From: Pseudomonas sp. A-RE-19
GTDB taxonomy: Bacteria > Pseudomonadota > Gammaproteobacteria > Pseudomonadales > Pseudomonadaceae
Assembly: GCF_019956555.1 (NCBI RefSeq)
Contig: NZ_JAHBDQ010000003.1
Location: 1 to 64,000, forward strand
Reading direction: 5' to 3'
Length of the DNA stretch: 64,000 bases
A model generated the notes under the pieces. That model was not told the origin of the DNA and made no database searches. It worked only from the letters and a program-made list of their open reading frames with translations. The translations under genes were made by a program, and so were the position numbers. The first letter of the stretch is position 1. Every line of letters starts with the position of its first letter. Shown here piece by piece: positions 29,198 to 39,821 of the stretch.

Positions 29198-29644
29198 ATG
29201 CAACTGATCCTTCTGGAAAAAGTCACCAACCTGGGCAACCTGGGTGACAAAGTGAACGTTAAGGCTGGTTACGGTCGTAACTACCTGCTGCCTTACGGCA
29301 AAGCTACCGCTGCGACCGCTGCCAACCTGGCTGCGTTCGAAGAGCGTCGCGCTGAGCTGGAAAAAGCCGCAGCAGACCGTAAAACTTCGGCTGAAAGCCG
29401 TGCCGCCCAACTGGCTGAGCTGGAAGTGACTATCACTGCCACCGCTGGTGACGAAGGCAAGCTGTTCGGTTCGATCGGCACCCACGACATCGCTGATGCA
29501 CTGACCGCCTCTGGCGTTGAAGTGGCAAAAAGCGAAGTTCGTCTGCCGAACGGCACCATCCGCAACGTAGGCGAATTCGACGTAGCCGTGCACCTGCACG
29601 CCGAAGTTGAAGCCACCGTACGCGTTGTCGTGGTAGCAGCTTAA
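29198..29644 (+). CDS. rplI: 50S ribosomal protein L9
   Basis: Encodes 148 residues. The N-terminal domain [20 protein letters not shown] with the [15 protein letters not shown] signature is followed by the long helix and the C-terminal domain, all typical. L9 protrudes from the L1 side of the ribosome and affects reading-frame maintenance. RBS GAGGA precedes the ATG. Confidence 0.98.
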   Translation: MQLILLEKVTNLGNLGDKVNVKAGYGRNYLLPYGKATAATAANLAAFEERRAELEKAAADRKTSAESRAAQLAELEVTITATAGDEGKLFGSIGTHDIADALTASGVEVAKSEVRLPNGTIRNVGEFDVAVHLHAEVEATVRVVVVAA

Positions 29645-29779
29645 GCAGCACTTGTCGGCTGGCACCCTTGGGTGCTTGCCGGTAACATCGGGCACGATCC
29701 TGTTTACAGGTCGTGCCCTTTGTCTTTCTGCAGTTCCTGATTTTCATAATCCCTGCTTCTCCTAACAAACCAAGTGGCC

Positions 29780-31177
29780 ATGAACGATATCTCCGCTCCT
29801 GAGCAATACGATCTGCAAACCGCCGCGCTGAAGGTGCCGCCGCATTCCATCGAGGCCGAACAGGCCGTGCTCGGTGGTCTGATGCTGGACAACAACGCCT
29901 GGGAACGCGTGCTCGATCAAGTCTCCGACGGCGATTTCTATCGGCATGACCACCGCCTGATCTTCCGGGCCATCGCCAAGCTGGCGGACCAGAACTCCCC
30001 GATCGACGTCGTGACCCTTGCCGAGCAATTGGACAAGGAAGGTCAGACCTCACAAGTCGGTGGCCTCGGTTACTTGGGTGAATTGGCGAAAAACACGCCG
30101 TCCGTCGCCAACATCAAGGCCTATGCCCAAATCGTTCGCGAGCGGGCCACCCTGCGCCAACTGATCGGCATCAGTACCGAAATCGCCGACAGCGCCTTTA
30201 ACCCCGAAGGCCGCACCGCCGCCGAGATCCTCGACGAAGCCGAACGGCAGATTTTCCAGATTGCCGAGGCCCGTCCGAAAACCGGCGGCCCGGTCAGCGT
30301 CAACGACCTGCTGACCAAGGCCATCGACCGCATCGACACCTTGTTCAACACCGACAACGCCATTACCGGCCTGTCTACCGGCTATACCGACCTCGACGAG
30401 AAGACGAGCGGTCTGCAACCGTCCGACCTGATCATCGTCGCCGGCCGTCCGTCCATGGGTAAAACTACCTTTGCGATGAACCTGGTGGAAAACGCCGTGT
30501 TGCGCAGCGAGAAGGCTGTTCTGGTTTACTCCCTCGAGATGCCAGGCGAATCGCTGATCATGCGTATGCTGTCGTCCCTCGGCCGGATCGACCAGACCAA
30601 GGTCCGGGCCGGTCGCCTGGAAGACGACGACTGGCCGCGCCTGACCTCGGCGGTCAATCTGCTCAACGATCGCAAACTGTTCATCGATGACACGGCGGGT
30701 ATCAGCCCATCGGAAATGCGCGCCCGCACCCGTCGTCTGGTGCGTGAGCACGGTGAGATCGGTCTGATCATGATCGACTACCTGCAGCTGATGCAGATCC
30801 CGGGTTCCAGCGGTGACAACCGGACCAACGAGATTTCCGAAATCTCCCGGTCCCTGAAAGCCCTGGCCAAGGAATTCAACTGCCCGGTGGTGGCGCTGTC
30901 CCAGCTCAACCGTTCCCTGGAGCAACGCCCGAACAAGCGTCCGGTGAACTCCGACTTGCGTGAATCCGGTGCAATCGAGCAGGACGCCGACGTAATCATG
31001 TTCGTGTACCGGGACGAGGTGTATCACCCGGAAACCGAACACAAAGGCATCGCCGAAATCATCATCGGCAAACAGCGGAACGGCCCGATCGGCTTTATCC
31101 GCCTGGCCTTCATCGGCAAATACACCCGATTTGAAAACCTGGCGCCGGGTAGCTACAACTTCGACGACGACGAATAG
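29780..31177 (+). CDS. dnaB: replicative DNA helicase DnaB
   Basis: Encodes 465 residues from the ATG at 29780; the GTG two codons earlier is less likely. DnaB is the hexameric 5'-3' helicase at the replication fork and contacts DnaG and the loader. The N-terminal helical domain (PPHSIEAEQAVLGGLMLD near 19) is followed by a RecA-like motor with GRPSMGKTT (near 217), MIDYLQLM (near 331) and the SQLNRSLEQRP element. No intein interrupts it. It ends the rpsF-rpsR-DUF2232-rplI cluster but has its own 135-bp upstream gap. Confidence 0.98.
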   Translation: MNDISAPEQYDLQTAALKVPPHSIEAEQAVLGGLMLDNNAWERVLDQVSDGDFYRHDHRLIFRAIAKLADQNSPIDVVTLAEQLDKEGQTSQVGGLGYLGELAKNTPSVANIKAYAQIVRERATLRQLIGISTEIADSAFNPEGRTAAEILDEAERQIFQIAEARPKTGGPVSVNDLLTKAIDRIDTLFNTDNAITGLSTGYTDLDEKTSGLQPSDLIIVAGRPSMGKTTFAMNLVENAVLRSEKAVLVYSLEMPGESLIMRMLSSLGRIDQTKVRAGRLEDDDWPRLTSAVNLLNDRKLFIDDTAGISPSEMRARTRRLVREHGEIGLIMIDYLQLMQIPGSSGDNRTNEISEISRSLKALAKEFNCPVVALSQLNRSLEQRPNKRPVNSDLRESGAIEQDADVIMFVYRDEVYHPETEHKGIAEIIIGKQRNGPIGFIRLAFIGKYTRFENLAPGSYNFDDDE

Positions 31178-31200
31178 TTATTTGGAGTCTGGTCGGGCCT

Positions 31201-31228
31201 CTTCGCGGGCAAGCCTCGCTCCTACAGG
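31201..31228. repeat. single REP copy (GTAGGAGCGAGGCTTGCCCGCG type)
   Basis: One unpaired copy of CTTCGCGGGCAAGCCTCGCT and its extension, shortly after the dnaB stop codon. Confidence 0.8.
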
Positions 31229-31347
31229 TTACGTAGAGCCCGCGATGGGGTCGCCGCAATTTCCGACCATAGCCGTCGGAATTGGTCAAATTTTGTGCTA
31301 TATTCCGCGCCCGCGAAATTCAATGAAAGCCAACACCGGTTATCGAC

Positions 31348-33666
31348 ATGCAAGCAGCCAAGCCGTTATTTGACTATCCCAAGTACTGGGCCGAATGTTT
31401 CGGGCCAGCGCCATTCCTGCCGATGAGCAGGGAGGAGATGGATCAGCTTGGCTGGGATTCCTGCGACATCATCATTGTCACCGGTGATGCCTACGTCGAC
31501 CACCCGTCGTTCGGCATGGCGATCATCGGCCGACTGCTGGAGGCCCAGGGCTTCCGCGTCGGGATCATTGCGCAGCCGAACTGGCAGTCCAAAGACGACT
31601 TCATGAAGCTCGGCGAGCCGAACCTGTTTTTCGGCGTCGCGGCCGGCAACATGGACTCGATGATCAACCGCTACACCGCCGACAAGAAAATCCGCTCCGA
31701 CGACGCCTACACCCCCGGTGGCCTGGCGGGCAAACGTCCGGACCGCGCGAGCCTGGTTTACAGCCAGCGCTGCAAGGAAGCCTACAAGCACGTGCCGATC
31801 GTGCTCGGTGGCATCGAAGCCTCCCTGCGCCGCATCGCCCACTACGATTACTGGCAGGACCGGGTGCGCAACTCGATCCTGATCGACGCCTGCGCCGACA
31901 TCCTGCTCTACGGCAACGCCGAGCGTGCGATCGTCGAAGTCGCCCAGCGTCTGTCGTTCGGTCACAAGATCGAAGACATCACCGATGTGCGCGGCACCGC
32001 GTTCATTCGTCGTGACACGCCAAAAGACTGGTTCGAGATCGACTCCACGCGCATCGACCGTCCGGGTAAGGTCGACAAGATCATCAACCCGTACGTGAAC
32101 ACCCAGGACACGCAAGCTTGCGCCATCGAGCAGGAAAAGGGCGCGACTTATTCAGGAGCAGGTGAGGATCCGAACGAAGCGAAGGTCGTGCAATTGCTGC
32201 CGAACCCGCGCCTCACCCGCGAGAAAACGGTCATCCGTCTGCCGTCGATGGAAAAAGTCCGTGGCGACTCGGTGCTCTACGCCCATGCCAACCGCGTGCT
32301 TCACCTGGAAACCAACCCGGGCAACGCCCGCGCGCTGGTGCAGAAGCATGGCGAAGTGGATGTCTGGTTCAACCCGCCTCCAATTCCGATGACCACCGAA
32401 GAAATGGACTACGTGTTCGGCATGCCTTACGCACGGGTTCCGCACCCGGCGTACGGCAAGGAAAAGATTCCTGCCTACGACATGATCCGTTTCTCGGTGA
32501 ACATCATGCGTGGCTGCTTCGGCGGCTGTACGTTCTGCTCGATCACCGAGCACGAAGGCCGGATCATCCAGAACCGTTCCGAAGAGTCGATCATTCGCGA
32601 AATCGAAGAGATCCGCGACAAAGTGCCAGGCTTCACTGGCGTGATCTCCGACCTCGGCGGCCCGACCGCGAACATGTACCGCATCGCCTGCAAGAGCCCG
32701 GTCATCGAATCCGCGTGCCGCAAGCCGTCCTGCGTGTTCCCGGGCATCTGTGAAAACCTCAATACCGATCACTCGTCGCTGATCCAGCTCTATCGCAGCG
32801 CCCGTGCCTTGCCGGGTGTGAAGAAGATCCTGATCGCCTCCGGCCTGCGTTACGACCTCGCGGTCGAGTCGCCGGAGTACGTCAAGGAGCTGGTGACTCA
32901 CCACGTTGGTGGTTACCTGAAGATCGCCCCGGAACACACCGAGGAAGGTCCGCTCAACCAGATGATGAAACCGGGCATCGGCAGCTATGACAAGTTCAAG
33001 CGCATGTTCGAGAAGTACACCAAGGAAGCCGGGAAAGAGCAGTACCTGATTCCGTACTTCATCGCCGCTCACCCGGGCACCACCGACGAAGACATGATGA
33101 ACCTGGCCCTGTGGCTCAAGGGCAACGGTTTCCGTGCCGACCAGGTGCAGGCGTTCTATCCGTCGCCGATGGCCACCGCCACCGCGATGTACCACTCGGG
33201 CAAAAACCCGCTGCGCAAGGTCACTTACAAGAGCGACGGCGTGACCATCGTCAAGAGCGAAGAGCAGCGTCGCCTGCACAAGGCGTTCTTGCGTTATCAC
33301 GACCCGAAAGGCTGGCCAATGCTGCGTGAAGCGCTGACCCGCATGGGCCGCGCCGACCTGATCGGGCCGGGCAAGAACCAGTTGATTCCGCTGCATCAGC
33401 CGGCGACCGACAGCTACCAGAGCGCCCGTCGCAAGAACTCGACGCCGGCCGGCAGCCATAAAGTGGCCGGTGAAAAGACCACCAGGATCCTGACCCAGCA
33501 CACTGGCCTGCCACCGCGTGCCAGCGATGGCGGTAACCCGTGGGACAAGCGTGAACAGGCCAAGGCGGCGGCATTCGCCCGCAACCAGCAGGCGGCCAAG
33601 GAGCGCAAGGACGCGGCCAAAGGCAAAGGGCCAAAACCTGCGCGCAAGCCGGTAGTACCGCGCTAA
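31348..33666 (+). CDS. ygiQ: YgiQ family radical SAM protein
   Basis: Encodes 772 residues. An N-terminal UPF0313 region (about 1-330) precedes a radical SAM core whose CFGGCTFCS motif (near 391) supplies the three Cys of the [4Fe-4S] cluster. The C-terminal DUF3362 part ends in a basic Lys/Ala-rich tail of about 70 residues. The family is widespread but its substrate is unknown. It is a single gene followed by a terminator and by repeat elements. Confidence 0.93.
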   Translation: MQAAKPLFDYPKYWAECFGPAPFLPMSREEMDQLGWDSCDIIIVTGDAYVDHPSFGMAIIGRLLEAQGFRVGIIAQPNWQSKDDFMKLGEPNLFFGVAAGNMDSMINRYTADKKIRSDDAYTPGGLAGKRPDRASLVYSQRCKEAYKHVPIVLGGIEASLRRIAHYDYWQDRVRNSILIDACADILLYGNAERAIVEVAQRLSFGHKIEDITDVRGTAFIRRDTPKDWFEIDSTRIDRPGKVDKIINPYVNTQDTQACAIEQEKGATYSGAGEDPNEAKVVQLLPNPRLTREKTVIRLPSMEKVRGDSVLYAHANRVLHLETNPGNARALVQKHGEVDVWFNPPPIPMTTEEMDYVFGMPYARVPHPAYGKEKIPAYDMIRFSVNIMRGCFGGCTFCSITEHEGRIIQNRSEESIIREIEEIRDKVPGFTGVISDLGGPTANMYRIACKSPVIESACRKPSCVFPGICENLNTDHSSLIQLYRSARALPGVKKILIASGLRYDLAVESPEYVKELVTHHVGGYLKIAPEHTEEGPLNQMMKPGIGSYDKFKRMFEKYTKEAGKEQYLIPYFIAAHPGTTDEDMMNLALWLKGNGFRADQVQAFYPSPMATATAMYHSGKNPLRKVTYKSDGVTIVKSEEQRRLHKAFLRYHDPKGWPMLREALTRMGRADLIGPGKNQLIPLHQPATDSYQSARRKNSTPAGSHKVAGEKTTRILTQHTGLPPRASDGGNPWDKREQAKAAAFARNQQAAKERKDAAKGKGPKPARKPVVPR

Positions 33667-33687
33667 GCCCTCGCTTGAGCTGAACAG

Positions 33688-33713
33688 AACGCCAACCTTC
33701 GGGTTGGCGTTTT
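33688..33713 (+). terminator. Rho-independent terminator after ygiQ
   Basis: AACGCCAACC and GGTTGGCGTT pair around TTCG and run into TTTT. Confidence 0.85.
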
Positions 33714-33724
33714 GCGTTGTGCCT

Positions 33725-33816
33725 GAAGATCAAAAGATCGCAGCCTTCGGCAGCTCCTACAGGGAAACGCATATTCCTGTGTAGGAGCTGCCGAAGGCTG
33801 CGATCTTTTGATCTTC
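33725..33816. repeat. REP pair (GCCGAAGGCTGCGATCTTTTGA type), inverted
   Basis: Two inverted arms of about 40 bp between ygiQ and the transglutaminase cassette. Confidence 0.85.
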
Positions 33817-33916
33817 GCCACAATTATGTGCAAATGCCCCAACGCAAAATCTCCTCCCGCCCGATTTTGGTGCTGTACTGCCCTGAGCAAATCCGTGAAA
33901 GCGCCAGCCTGCTGGA

Positions 33917-33931
33917 TGGCATAAGTCTTGC
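33917..33931 (+). promoter_or_regulatory. sigma-54-like promoter upstream of the transglutaminase/ATP-grasp cassette
   Basis: TGGCAT-N5-TTGC puts GG and GC ten bases apart (33918-33919 and 33930-33931), the spacing required by RpoN. A start near 33943 would leave about 28 nt before the GTG at 33971. The last base of the -12 motif is G rather than A/T. No convincing enhancer site was found. Confidence 0.45.
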
Positions 33932-33970
33932 GCGCTTTCGATAACGCTTAAGGCTCGCAGGAGGCACGCC

Positions 33971-36900
33971 GTGTCGATCCATGTCGCATTGCATCACGTC
34001 ACGCATTACCGCTACGACCGCGCCGTCGAGCTCGGTCCGCAGATCGTTCGCCTGCGCCCGGCTGCCCACAGCCGCACGCGGATACTGTCCTATGCGCTGA
34101 AAGTCTCGCCCGAGCAGCATTTCATCAACTGGCAACAGGACCCCCAGGGCAATTACCTGGCGCGGTTGGTGTTCCCGGAGAAAACCGATGAGCTGCGGAT
34201 CGAGGTCGACTTGCTGGCCGAGATGGCGGTGTTCAATCCGTTCGACTTCTTCCTCGAGCCCTACGCTGAAAAGATCCCTTTCGCCTATGCCGCGGATGAG
34301 CGCAAGGAGCTGGCGCCGTACCTGGAAACCTTGCCCCTGACGCCGAAATTCAAGGCCTATCTGGAGGGCATAGACCGCACGCCGCTGCCGAGCGTGGATT
34401 TCCTGGTCGCGCTCAACCAGCGCTTGAGCGAAGACATCGGCTACCTGATTCGTATGGAGCCAGGCGTACAGACCCCGGAACACACCCTCGAGCATGCCTC
34501 CGGCTCCTGCCGCGACTCGGCGTGGTTGCTGGTGCAGTTGCTGCGCAACCTCGGCCTGGCGGCGCGTTTCGTGTCCGGTTACCTGATCCAGTTAACGGCT
34601 GACGTCAAAAGCCTCGACGGCCCCTCGGGCACCGAAGTGGACTTCACTGACTTGCACGCCTGGTGCGAGGTCTATTTGCCCGGTGCCGGCTGGATCGGCC
34701 TGGACGCAACCTCAGGGCTGTTTGCCGGTGAAGGACACATTCCGTTGGCGTGTAGTCCCGATCCGTCCTCTGCGGCACCGATCAGTGGCTTGGTGGAACC
34801 GTGCGAGTGCGAATTCACCCATGAAATGTCCGTGGAGCGGATTTGGGAAGCGCCGCGGGTCACGAAGCCCTACACCGAAGAACAATGGCTGGCGATTCAG
34901 GCATTGGGCCGGCAGATCGATGCCGACCTGCTCGAAGGCGACGTGCGCCTGACCATGGGTGGCGAGCCAACGTTCGTTTCCATCGATGACCCGGACGGTG
35001 CCGAGTGGAATACCGCGGCGCTCGGGCCGGACAAACGTCGGCTGTCGGCTGAACTGTTCCAGCGCATGCGCAAGCATTACGCGCCCGAAGGCCTGGTTCA
35101 TTTCGGCCAAGGGAAGTGGTACCCCGGTGAGCAACTGCCGCGCTGGTCGCTGAATTGCTATTGGCGCCGCGACGGCGTGCCGATCTGGCACAACAGCGCG
35201 CTGATCGCCGATGAGCAGGAAGACTACGGCGCCGATGGAGAACTGGCTGGGCGTTTCCTGGCAAGTGTCGCCGAACGCCTGAAAATTCCGACGCGCTTTG
35301 TGTTCCCGGCCTACGAAGACAATTTCTATTACCTCTGGCGCGAAGGCGCGTTGCCGCAGAACGTCAGCGCCGAAGACTCACGTCTGGAAGAACCATTGGA
35401 GCGGGCGCGTCTGCGCAAAGTCTTCAGTCAGGGCCTGGACAAGGTGATCGGCCAGGTCCTGCCGCTGGCGCGCACTGCCAAGGGCGATCAATGGCAGAGC
35501 GGTCGCTGGTATCTGCGGGAAGAACATTGCCGATTGGTGCCGGGGGATTCGCCGCTGGGGTATCGCTTGCCACTCGGTTCGCAGCCTTGGGTGAAGGCAG
35601 CGGAGTACCCGTTCATTCATCCGGTCGACCCGAATCAGGATTTCCCCGAGCTGCCGGGCACCGACCAGCTACAGAATCACGCGCAACCGCACACCGCCGA
35701 CGAGCGTGCGCCAAAGATCGACGAATCCGCCGACTGGCTGACCCGCACCGCGTTCTGCGCCGAAGCGCGAGAAGGCCGGTTGTACCTGTTCATGCCGCCA
35801 CTGGAACGGGTCGAGGACTATCTGGAACTGGTCGCCGCCATTGAGGCCACCGCCGAGGAATTGCGTTGTCCGGTACTGCTGGAAGGCTATGAGCCACCGA
35901 GCGATCCGCGTTTGAGCAACTTCCGCATTACCCCGGACCCGGGCGTGATCGAGGTCAACGTCCAGCCGTCCGCCACCTGGGACGAGTTGGTGGAACGCAC
36001 CGAGTTTCTTTACGAAGAGGCGCGCCAGACTCGACTGACCACCGAAAAATTCATGATCGACGGCCGGCACACCGGCACCGGCGGCGGTAATCATTTCGTA
36101 CTGGGGGGCGCGACGCCGGCGGACTCACCGTTCCTGCGGCGACCGGATTTGCTACGCAGCCTGATCAGCTACTGGCATAACCATCCATCCTTGTCCTACC
36201 TGTTTTCCGGATTGTTCATCGGCCCGACGTCTCAGGCGCCGAGGGTGGATGAAGCGCGCAACGATTCGATGTATGAACTGGAAATCGCCTTCGCACAGAT
36301 GCCCAAGCCAGGCGAAGAATGTCCGCCATGGCTGGTCGACCGCCTGTTGCGCAACCTGTTGATCGATGTGACCGGCAACACCCACCGCGCCGAATTTTGC
36401 ATCGACAAACTCTATTCGCCGGATGGCGCCACCGGGCGCCTCGGACTGCTGGAATTGCGGGCCTTTGAAATGCCGCCCCACGCTCGCATGAGCCTGGCTC
36501 AGCAGTTGTTGTTGCGGGCGCTGGTGGCGCGGTTCTGGCGTGAACCTTATGCACCGCCGAAACTGGCGCGCTGGGGTACGGAGCTGCACGACCGGTTCCT
36601 GTTACCGCACTTCATCGAGCAGGATTTCGCTGATGTGATCGTCGACCTCAATGCCGCCGGTTATCCCGTGCGGGGCGAGTGGTTCGCGGCGCATCTGGAA
36701 TTCCGTTTTCCCAAGGTCGGCGATTACGCGGTGAGTGGCATCGAACTGGAATTGCGTCAGGCGCTGGAGCCTTGGCATGTACTCGGCGAGGAAGGCGCGG
36801 CGGGTGGCACGGTGCGTTATGTGGATTCGTCACTGGAGCGTTTGCAGGTCAAGCTCAGCGGCCTGCCGCCCCAGCGTTATCTGCTGACGTGCAACGGCAT

Positions 36901-37246
36901 CCCGGTGCCGTTGCAACCCACGGGGCGGGTCGGTGAATTCGTTGCCGGCGTACGCTTTCGCGCCTGGCAGCCGGCCAACTGCCTGCAACCGACCATCCCG
37001 GTCCACGCGCCGCTGGTGTTCGACTTGCTCGATACCTGGATGGGGCGTTCGCTGGGCGGCTGCCAGTACCACGTCGCCCATCCGGGCGGGCGCAACTACG
37101 ACAGTCTGCCGGTGAACGCCAATGAAGCCGAGAGTCGGCGTATGGCGCGGTTCTTCCGTATCGGACACACGCCGGGGAAACTTCCTATCCCGAATCTGGA
37201 AATTAACGACGAGCTGCCGATGACTCTCGATTTACGACGTTTCTAA
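33971..37246 (+). CDS. transglutaminase-like protein fused to DUF2126
   Basis: Encodes 1091 residues from a GTG preceded by AGGAGG. A transglutaminase N-terminal beta domain (about 1-85) precedes a transglutaminase-like core with Cys180 (GSCRDSAW), His229 (DLHAWCEV) and Asp245 (GWIGLDATSG), a complete papain-like triad. Residues from about 300 to the end are DUF2126, a large conserved region of unknown fold found only fused to or beside such proteases. No signal peptide is present, so it is cytoplasmic. It heads a three-gene cassette with an ATP-grasp/alpha-E protein and a second transglutaminase. Family knowledge predicts peptide or isopeptide bond chemistry; the substrate is unknown. Confidence 0.92.
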   Translation: MSIHVALHHVTHYRYDRAVELGPQIVRLRPAAHSRTRILSYALKVSPEQHFINWQQDPQGNYLARLVFPEKTDELRIEVDLLAEMAVFNPFDFFLEPYAEKIPFAYAADERKELAPYLETLPLTPKFKAYLEGIDRTPLPSVDFLVALNQRLSEDIGYLIRMEPGVQTPEHTLEHASGSCRDSAWLLVQLLRNLGLAARFVSGYLIQLTADVKSLDGPSGTEVDFTDLHAWCEVYLPGAGWIGLDATSGLFAGEGHIPLACSPDPSSAAPISGLVEPCECEFTHEMSVERIWEAPRVTKPYTEEQWLAIQALGRQIDADLLEGDVRLTMGGEPTFVSIDDPDGAEWNTAALGPDKRRLSAELFQRMRKHYAPEGLVHFGQGKWYPGEQLPRWSLNCYWRRDGVPIWHNSALIADEQEDYGADGELAGRFLASVAERLKIPTRFVFPAYEDNFYYLWREGALPQNVSAEDSRLEEPLERARLRKVFSQGLDKVIGQVLPLARTAKGDQWQSGRWYLREEHCRLVPGDSPLGYRLPLGSQPWVKAAEYPFIHPVDPNQDFPELPGTDQLQNHAQPHTADERAPKIDESADWLTRTAFCAEAREGRLYLFMPPLERVEDYLELVAAIEATAEELRCPVLLEGYEPPSDPRLSNFRITPDPGVIEVNVQPSATWDELVERTEFLYEEARQTRLTTEKFMIDGRHTGTGGGNHFVLGGATPADSPFLRRPDLLRSLISYWHNHPSLSYLFSGLFIGPTSQAPRVDEARNDSMYELEIAFAQMPKPGEECPPWLVDRLLRNLLIDVTGNTHRAEFCIDKLYSPDGATGRLGLLELRAFEMPPHARMSLAQQLLLRALVARFWREPYAPPKLARWGTELHDRFLLPHFIEQDFADVIVDLNAAGYPVRGEWFAAHLEFRFPKVGDYAVSGIELELRQALEPWHVLGEEGAAGGTVRYVDSSLERLQVKLSGLPPQRYLLTCNGIPVPLQPTGRVGEFVAGVRFRAWQPANCLQPTIPVHAPLVFDLLDTWMGRSLGGCQYHVAHPGGRNYDSLPVNANEAESRRMARFFRIGHTPGKLPIPNLEINDELPMTLDLRRF

Positions 37247-37334
37247 ACCGTACGCGACGCTCGGATTTTTCGTATATCCGGGCGTCATGAGCCTGCGTTA
37301 GTCTGACCGTTCTTTGCTGTCTGCCGAGCTTTCC

Positions 37335-39821
37335 ATGCCTGACCTGCTTGACCGCTACCCGCTGACCGCGGGCACCTATCACGAACTGCTCGACGACAGC
37401 GGCGCCGTGCGCCCGCACTGGCGACGGCTGTTCGAACAATTGCAACGCAGCACGCCAACGCAATTGGTGCAGCGTCAGGCGCTGCTGACCCGGCAGATCC
37501 AGGAAAACGGCGTGACCTACAACGTCTACGCCGACCCCAAGGGCGCTGACCGACCTTGGGAACTGGACCTGCTGCCTCATGTGATTGCCGCCGATGAGTG
37601 GGAACAGTTGTCGGCCGGGATCGCTCAACGGGCGCGCTTGCTCAATGCTGTGCTGGCAGACCTGTACGGCCCACAGCGCTTGATCGCCGAAGGCCTGCTG
37701 CCGGCTGAGCTGGTGTTCGGTCACAACAACTTCCTCTGGCCCTGTCAGGGCATTGCGCCGCCTGACGGGGCCTTTCTGCATCTGTACGCCGTGGACCTGG
37801 CGCGCACGCCTGACGGTCGCTGGTGGGTCACGGCGGATCGGACTCAAGCGCCATCCGGTGCCGGTTACGCGCTGGAAAACCGCACCATCGTCTCCAGGGC
37901 CTTCCCCGAGTTGTACCGTGATTTGAAGGTGCAGCACCTGGCCGGGTTCTTCCGCACCCTTCAGGAAACCCTCGCCCGTCAGGCGCCGAGCGATGATGAA
38001 ACGCCGCTGGTGGTACTGCTGACGCCGGGGCGTTTCAACGAAAGCTATTTCGAACACCTGTACCTGGCTCGTCAGCTCGGTTATCCGTTGGTGGAGGGCG
38101 GCGACCTGACCGTCCGGGATGCCACGGTCTACCTGAAAACCTTGAGCGGCCTGCGTCGGGTTCACGCGATCATGCGTCGGCTCGACGATGATTTCTGCGA
38201 CCCGCTGGAGCTGCGCACCGACTCGGCCCTCGGCGTGCCGGGGCTGCTCGAAGCCGTGCGTCAGGGCCGGGTGCTGGTGGCCAACGCCCTTGGCAGCGGC
38301 GTGCTGGAGTCGCCGGGGTTGCTGGGTTTCCTGCCGAAGATCAATCAGTATCTGTTCGGCGAAGAGCTGATTCTGCCGTCCATCGCGACCTGGTGGTGCG
38401 GCGAAGCGCCGGTGCTGGCCCAAGCCCTGGAAAAACTCCCGGAGCTGTTGATCAAGCCAGCATTTCCGTCGCAGAGCTTCGCTCCGGTGTTTGGTCGTGA
38501 TTTGAGTGAAAAACAGCGCCAGACCCTGGCCGAGCGCATGCAGGCACGCCCTTACGCCTATGTCGCGCAAGAACTGGCGCAACTGTCCCAGGCGCCGATC
38601 TGGCAGGCCGAAGACGGTCAGCTGCAACCGCGAGCCATTGGCATGCGCGTCTATGCGGTGGCCAGTCGTGACGGCTATCGAGTACTGCCCGGCGGGCTGA
38701 CCCGGGTTGCCGCCGAAGCCGACGCCGAAGTGGTGTCGATGCAGCGCGGCGGCGCCAGCAAGGACACGTGGGTACTGGGCGATCGCCCGCCCAGCGGCGA
38801 ACAATGGAAGACTCAGCGCGCAATCGGCGTTCACGATCTGGTGCGACGCGATCCGTATCTGCCATCGCGGGTGGTCGAGAACCTGTTCTGGTTCGGTCGT
38901 TACTGCGAGCGTTGCGATGACAGCGCGCGACTGCTGCGCATCATGCTCGCGCGCTATGTCGATGGCGATGACCCACAAGCCCTGGAGGCGGCGGTCGATC
39001 TTGGTGAACGTCTGAATCTGTTGCCGGAGGAGGGCGAGTTGCCGGAGCGATTGCTGGCGGCGTTGCTTGGCGATGATTGGCCGTTCAGCCTGCGCTCCAA
39101 CCTGCAACGCTTGCAGTGGGCGGCCTCGCAAGTACGCGGCAAGCTTTCGCGGGAAAACTGGCAGGCGCTGGTGGAATTGCAGCGCGAGGCCATGGAGCTG
39201 GAAACCGACGAACCGGATTTCGGTGAGTTGCTGGATTTCCTCAACCGATTGGTGATGTCGCTGGCGGCGCTGTCCGGTTTTGCCCTGGACGACATGACCC
39301 GGGATGAAGGCTGGCGTTTCCTGATGATCGGTCGGCGGATCGAACGGCTGCAGTTTCTCAGCGCCAGCCTGGCGGCGTTTCTGCGCGGCGCCGGGGCTTT
39401 CGATCAGGCCGGGCTGGAGTGGCTGCTGGAGTTGGGCAACAGCAGCATTACTTACCGCTCGCGGTACTTGGCGGTGGCGCAATTGATCCCGGTGCTGGAC
39501 CTGTTGTTGCTCGACGAGCAGAACCCTCACGCGGTGTTGTTCCAGTTGAAGCTGGTGACCCGCACGTTGAAGCGCTTGAATGACGACTTTGGTGCGCCTC
39601 GCGAAACGGGTCTGCCGCAGTTGGTGGAGCGGCTGGCGCGCTTCGATCTGGGCTGTTTGGAAAACTCGCTGTTCGGCGAGGCCAGTGTTCGCGCCGCCAT
39701 AGAGGGGTTGGCCGATCTGCTGCAGGAGATCGCCGATGCCAGCGGACAAGTATCGGATCGCCTGGCCTTGCGCCATTTCGCCCATGTCGATGATGTCAGC
39801 CAGCGTACGGTGTCCGTCTGA
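37335..39821 (+). CDS. circularly permuted ATP-grasp protein fused to an alpha-E domain
   Basis: Encodes 828 residues from the ATG at 37335; a TTG seven codons earlier is possible. The N-terminal part (about 1-480) is the circularly permuted type 2 ATP-grasp family (old DUF404/DUF407), with motifs such as DLLPHVI, FGHNNFLWPC and LENRTIVSRAFPEL. From about residue 510 (RVVENLFWFGRYCERCDD) an alpha-E domain (old DUF403) follows, an all-helical module known only with these systems. ATP-grasp enzymes join a carboxylate to an amine through an acyl phosphate, so this is a predicted peptide or amide ligase. It starts 88 bp after the DUF2126 gene and overlaps the next gene by one base. Confidence 0.9.
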   Translation: MPDLLDRYPLTAGTYHELLDDSGAVRPHWRRLFEQLQRSTPTQLVQRQALLTRQIQENGVTYNVYADPKGADRPWELDLLPHVIAADEWEQLSAGIAQRARLLNAVLADLYGPQRLIAEGLLPAELVFGHNNFLWPCQGIAPPDGAFLHLYAVDLARTPDGRWWVTADRTQAPSGAGYALENRTIVSRAFPELYRDLKVQHLAGFFRTLQETLARQAPSDDETPLVVLLTPGRFNESYFEHLYLARQLGYPLVEGGDLTVRDATVYLKTLSGLRRVHAIMRRLDDDFCDPLELRTDSALGVPGLLEAVRQGRVLVANALGSGVLESPGLLGFLPKINQYLFGEELILPSIATWWCGEAPVLAQALEKLPELLIKPAFPSQSFAPVFGRDLSEKQRQTLAERMQARPYAYVAQELAQLSQAPIWQAEDGQLQPRAIGMRVYAVASRDGYRVLPGGLTRVAAEADAEVVSMQRGGASKDTWVLGDRPPSGEQWKTQRAIGVHDLVRRDPYLPSRVVENLFWFGRYCERCDDSARLLRIMLARYVDGDDPQALEAAVDLGERLNLLPEEGELPERLLAALLGDDWPFSLRSNLQRLQWAASQVRGKLSRENWQALVELQREAMELETDEPDFGELLDFLNRLVMSLAALSGFALDDMTRDEGWRFLMIGRRIERLQFLSASLAAFLRGAGAFDQAGLEWLLELGNSSITYRSRYLAVAQLIPVLDLLLLDEQNPHAVLFQLKLVTRTLKRLNDDFGAPRETGLPQLVERLARFDLGCLENSLFGEASVRAAIEGLADLLQEIADASGQVSDRLALRHFAHVDDVSQRTVSV

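Noticed and set aside
33667..33960. Several short frames around the repeat elements after ygiQ
   Set aside because: They translate REP sequence (KIKRSQPSAAP pattern), which recurs wherever these repeats occur.
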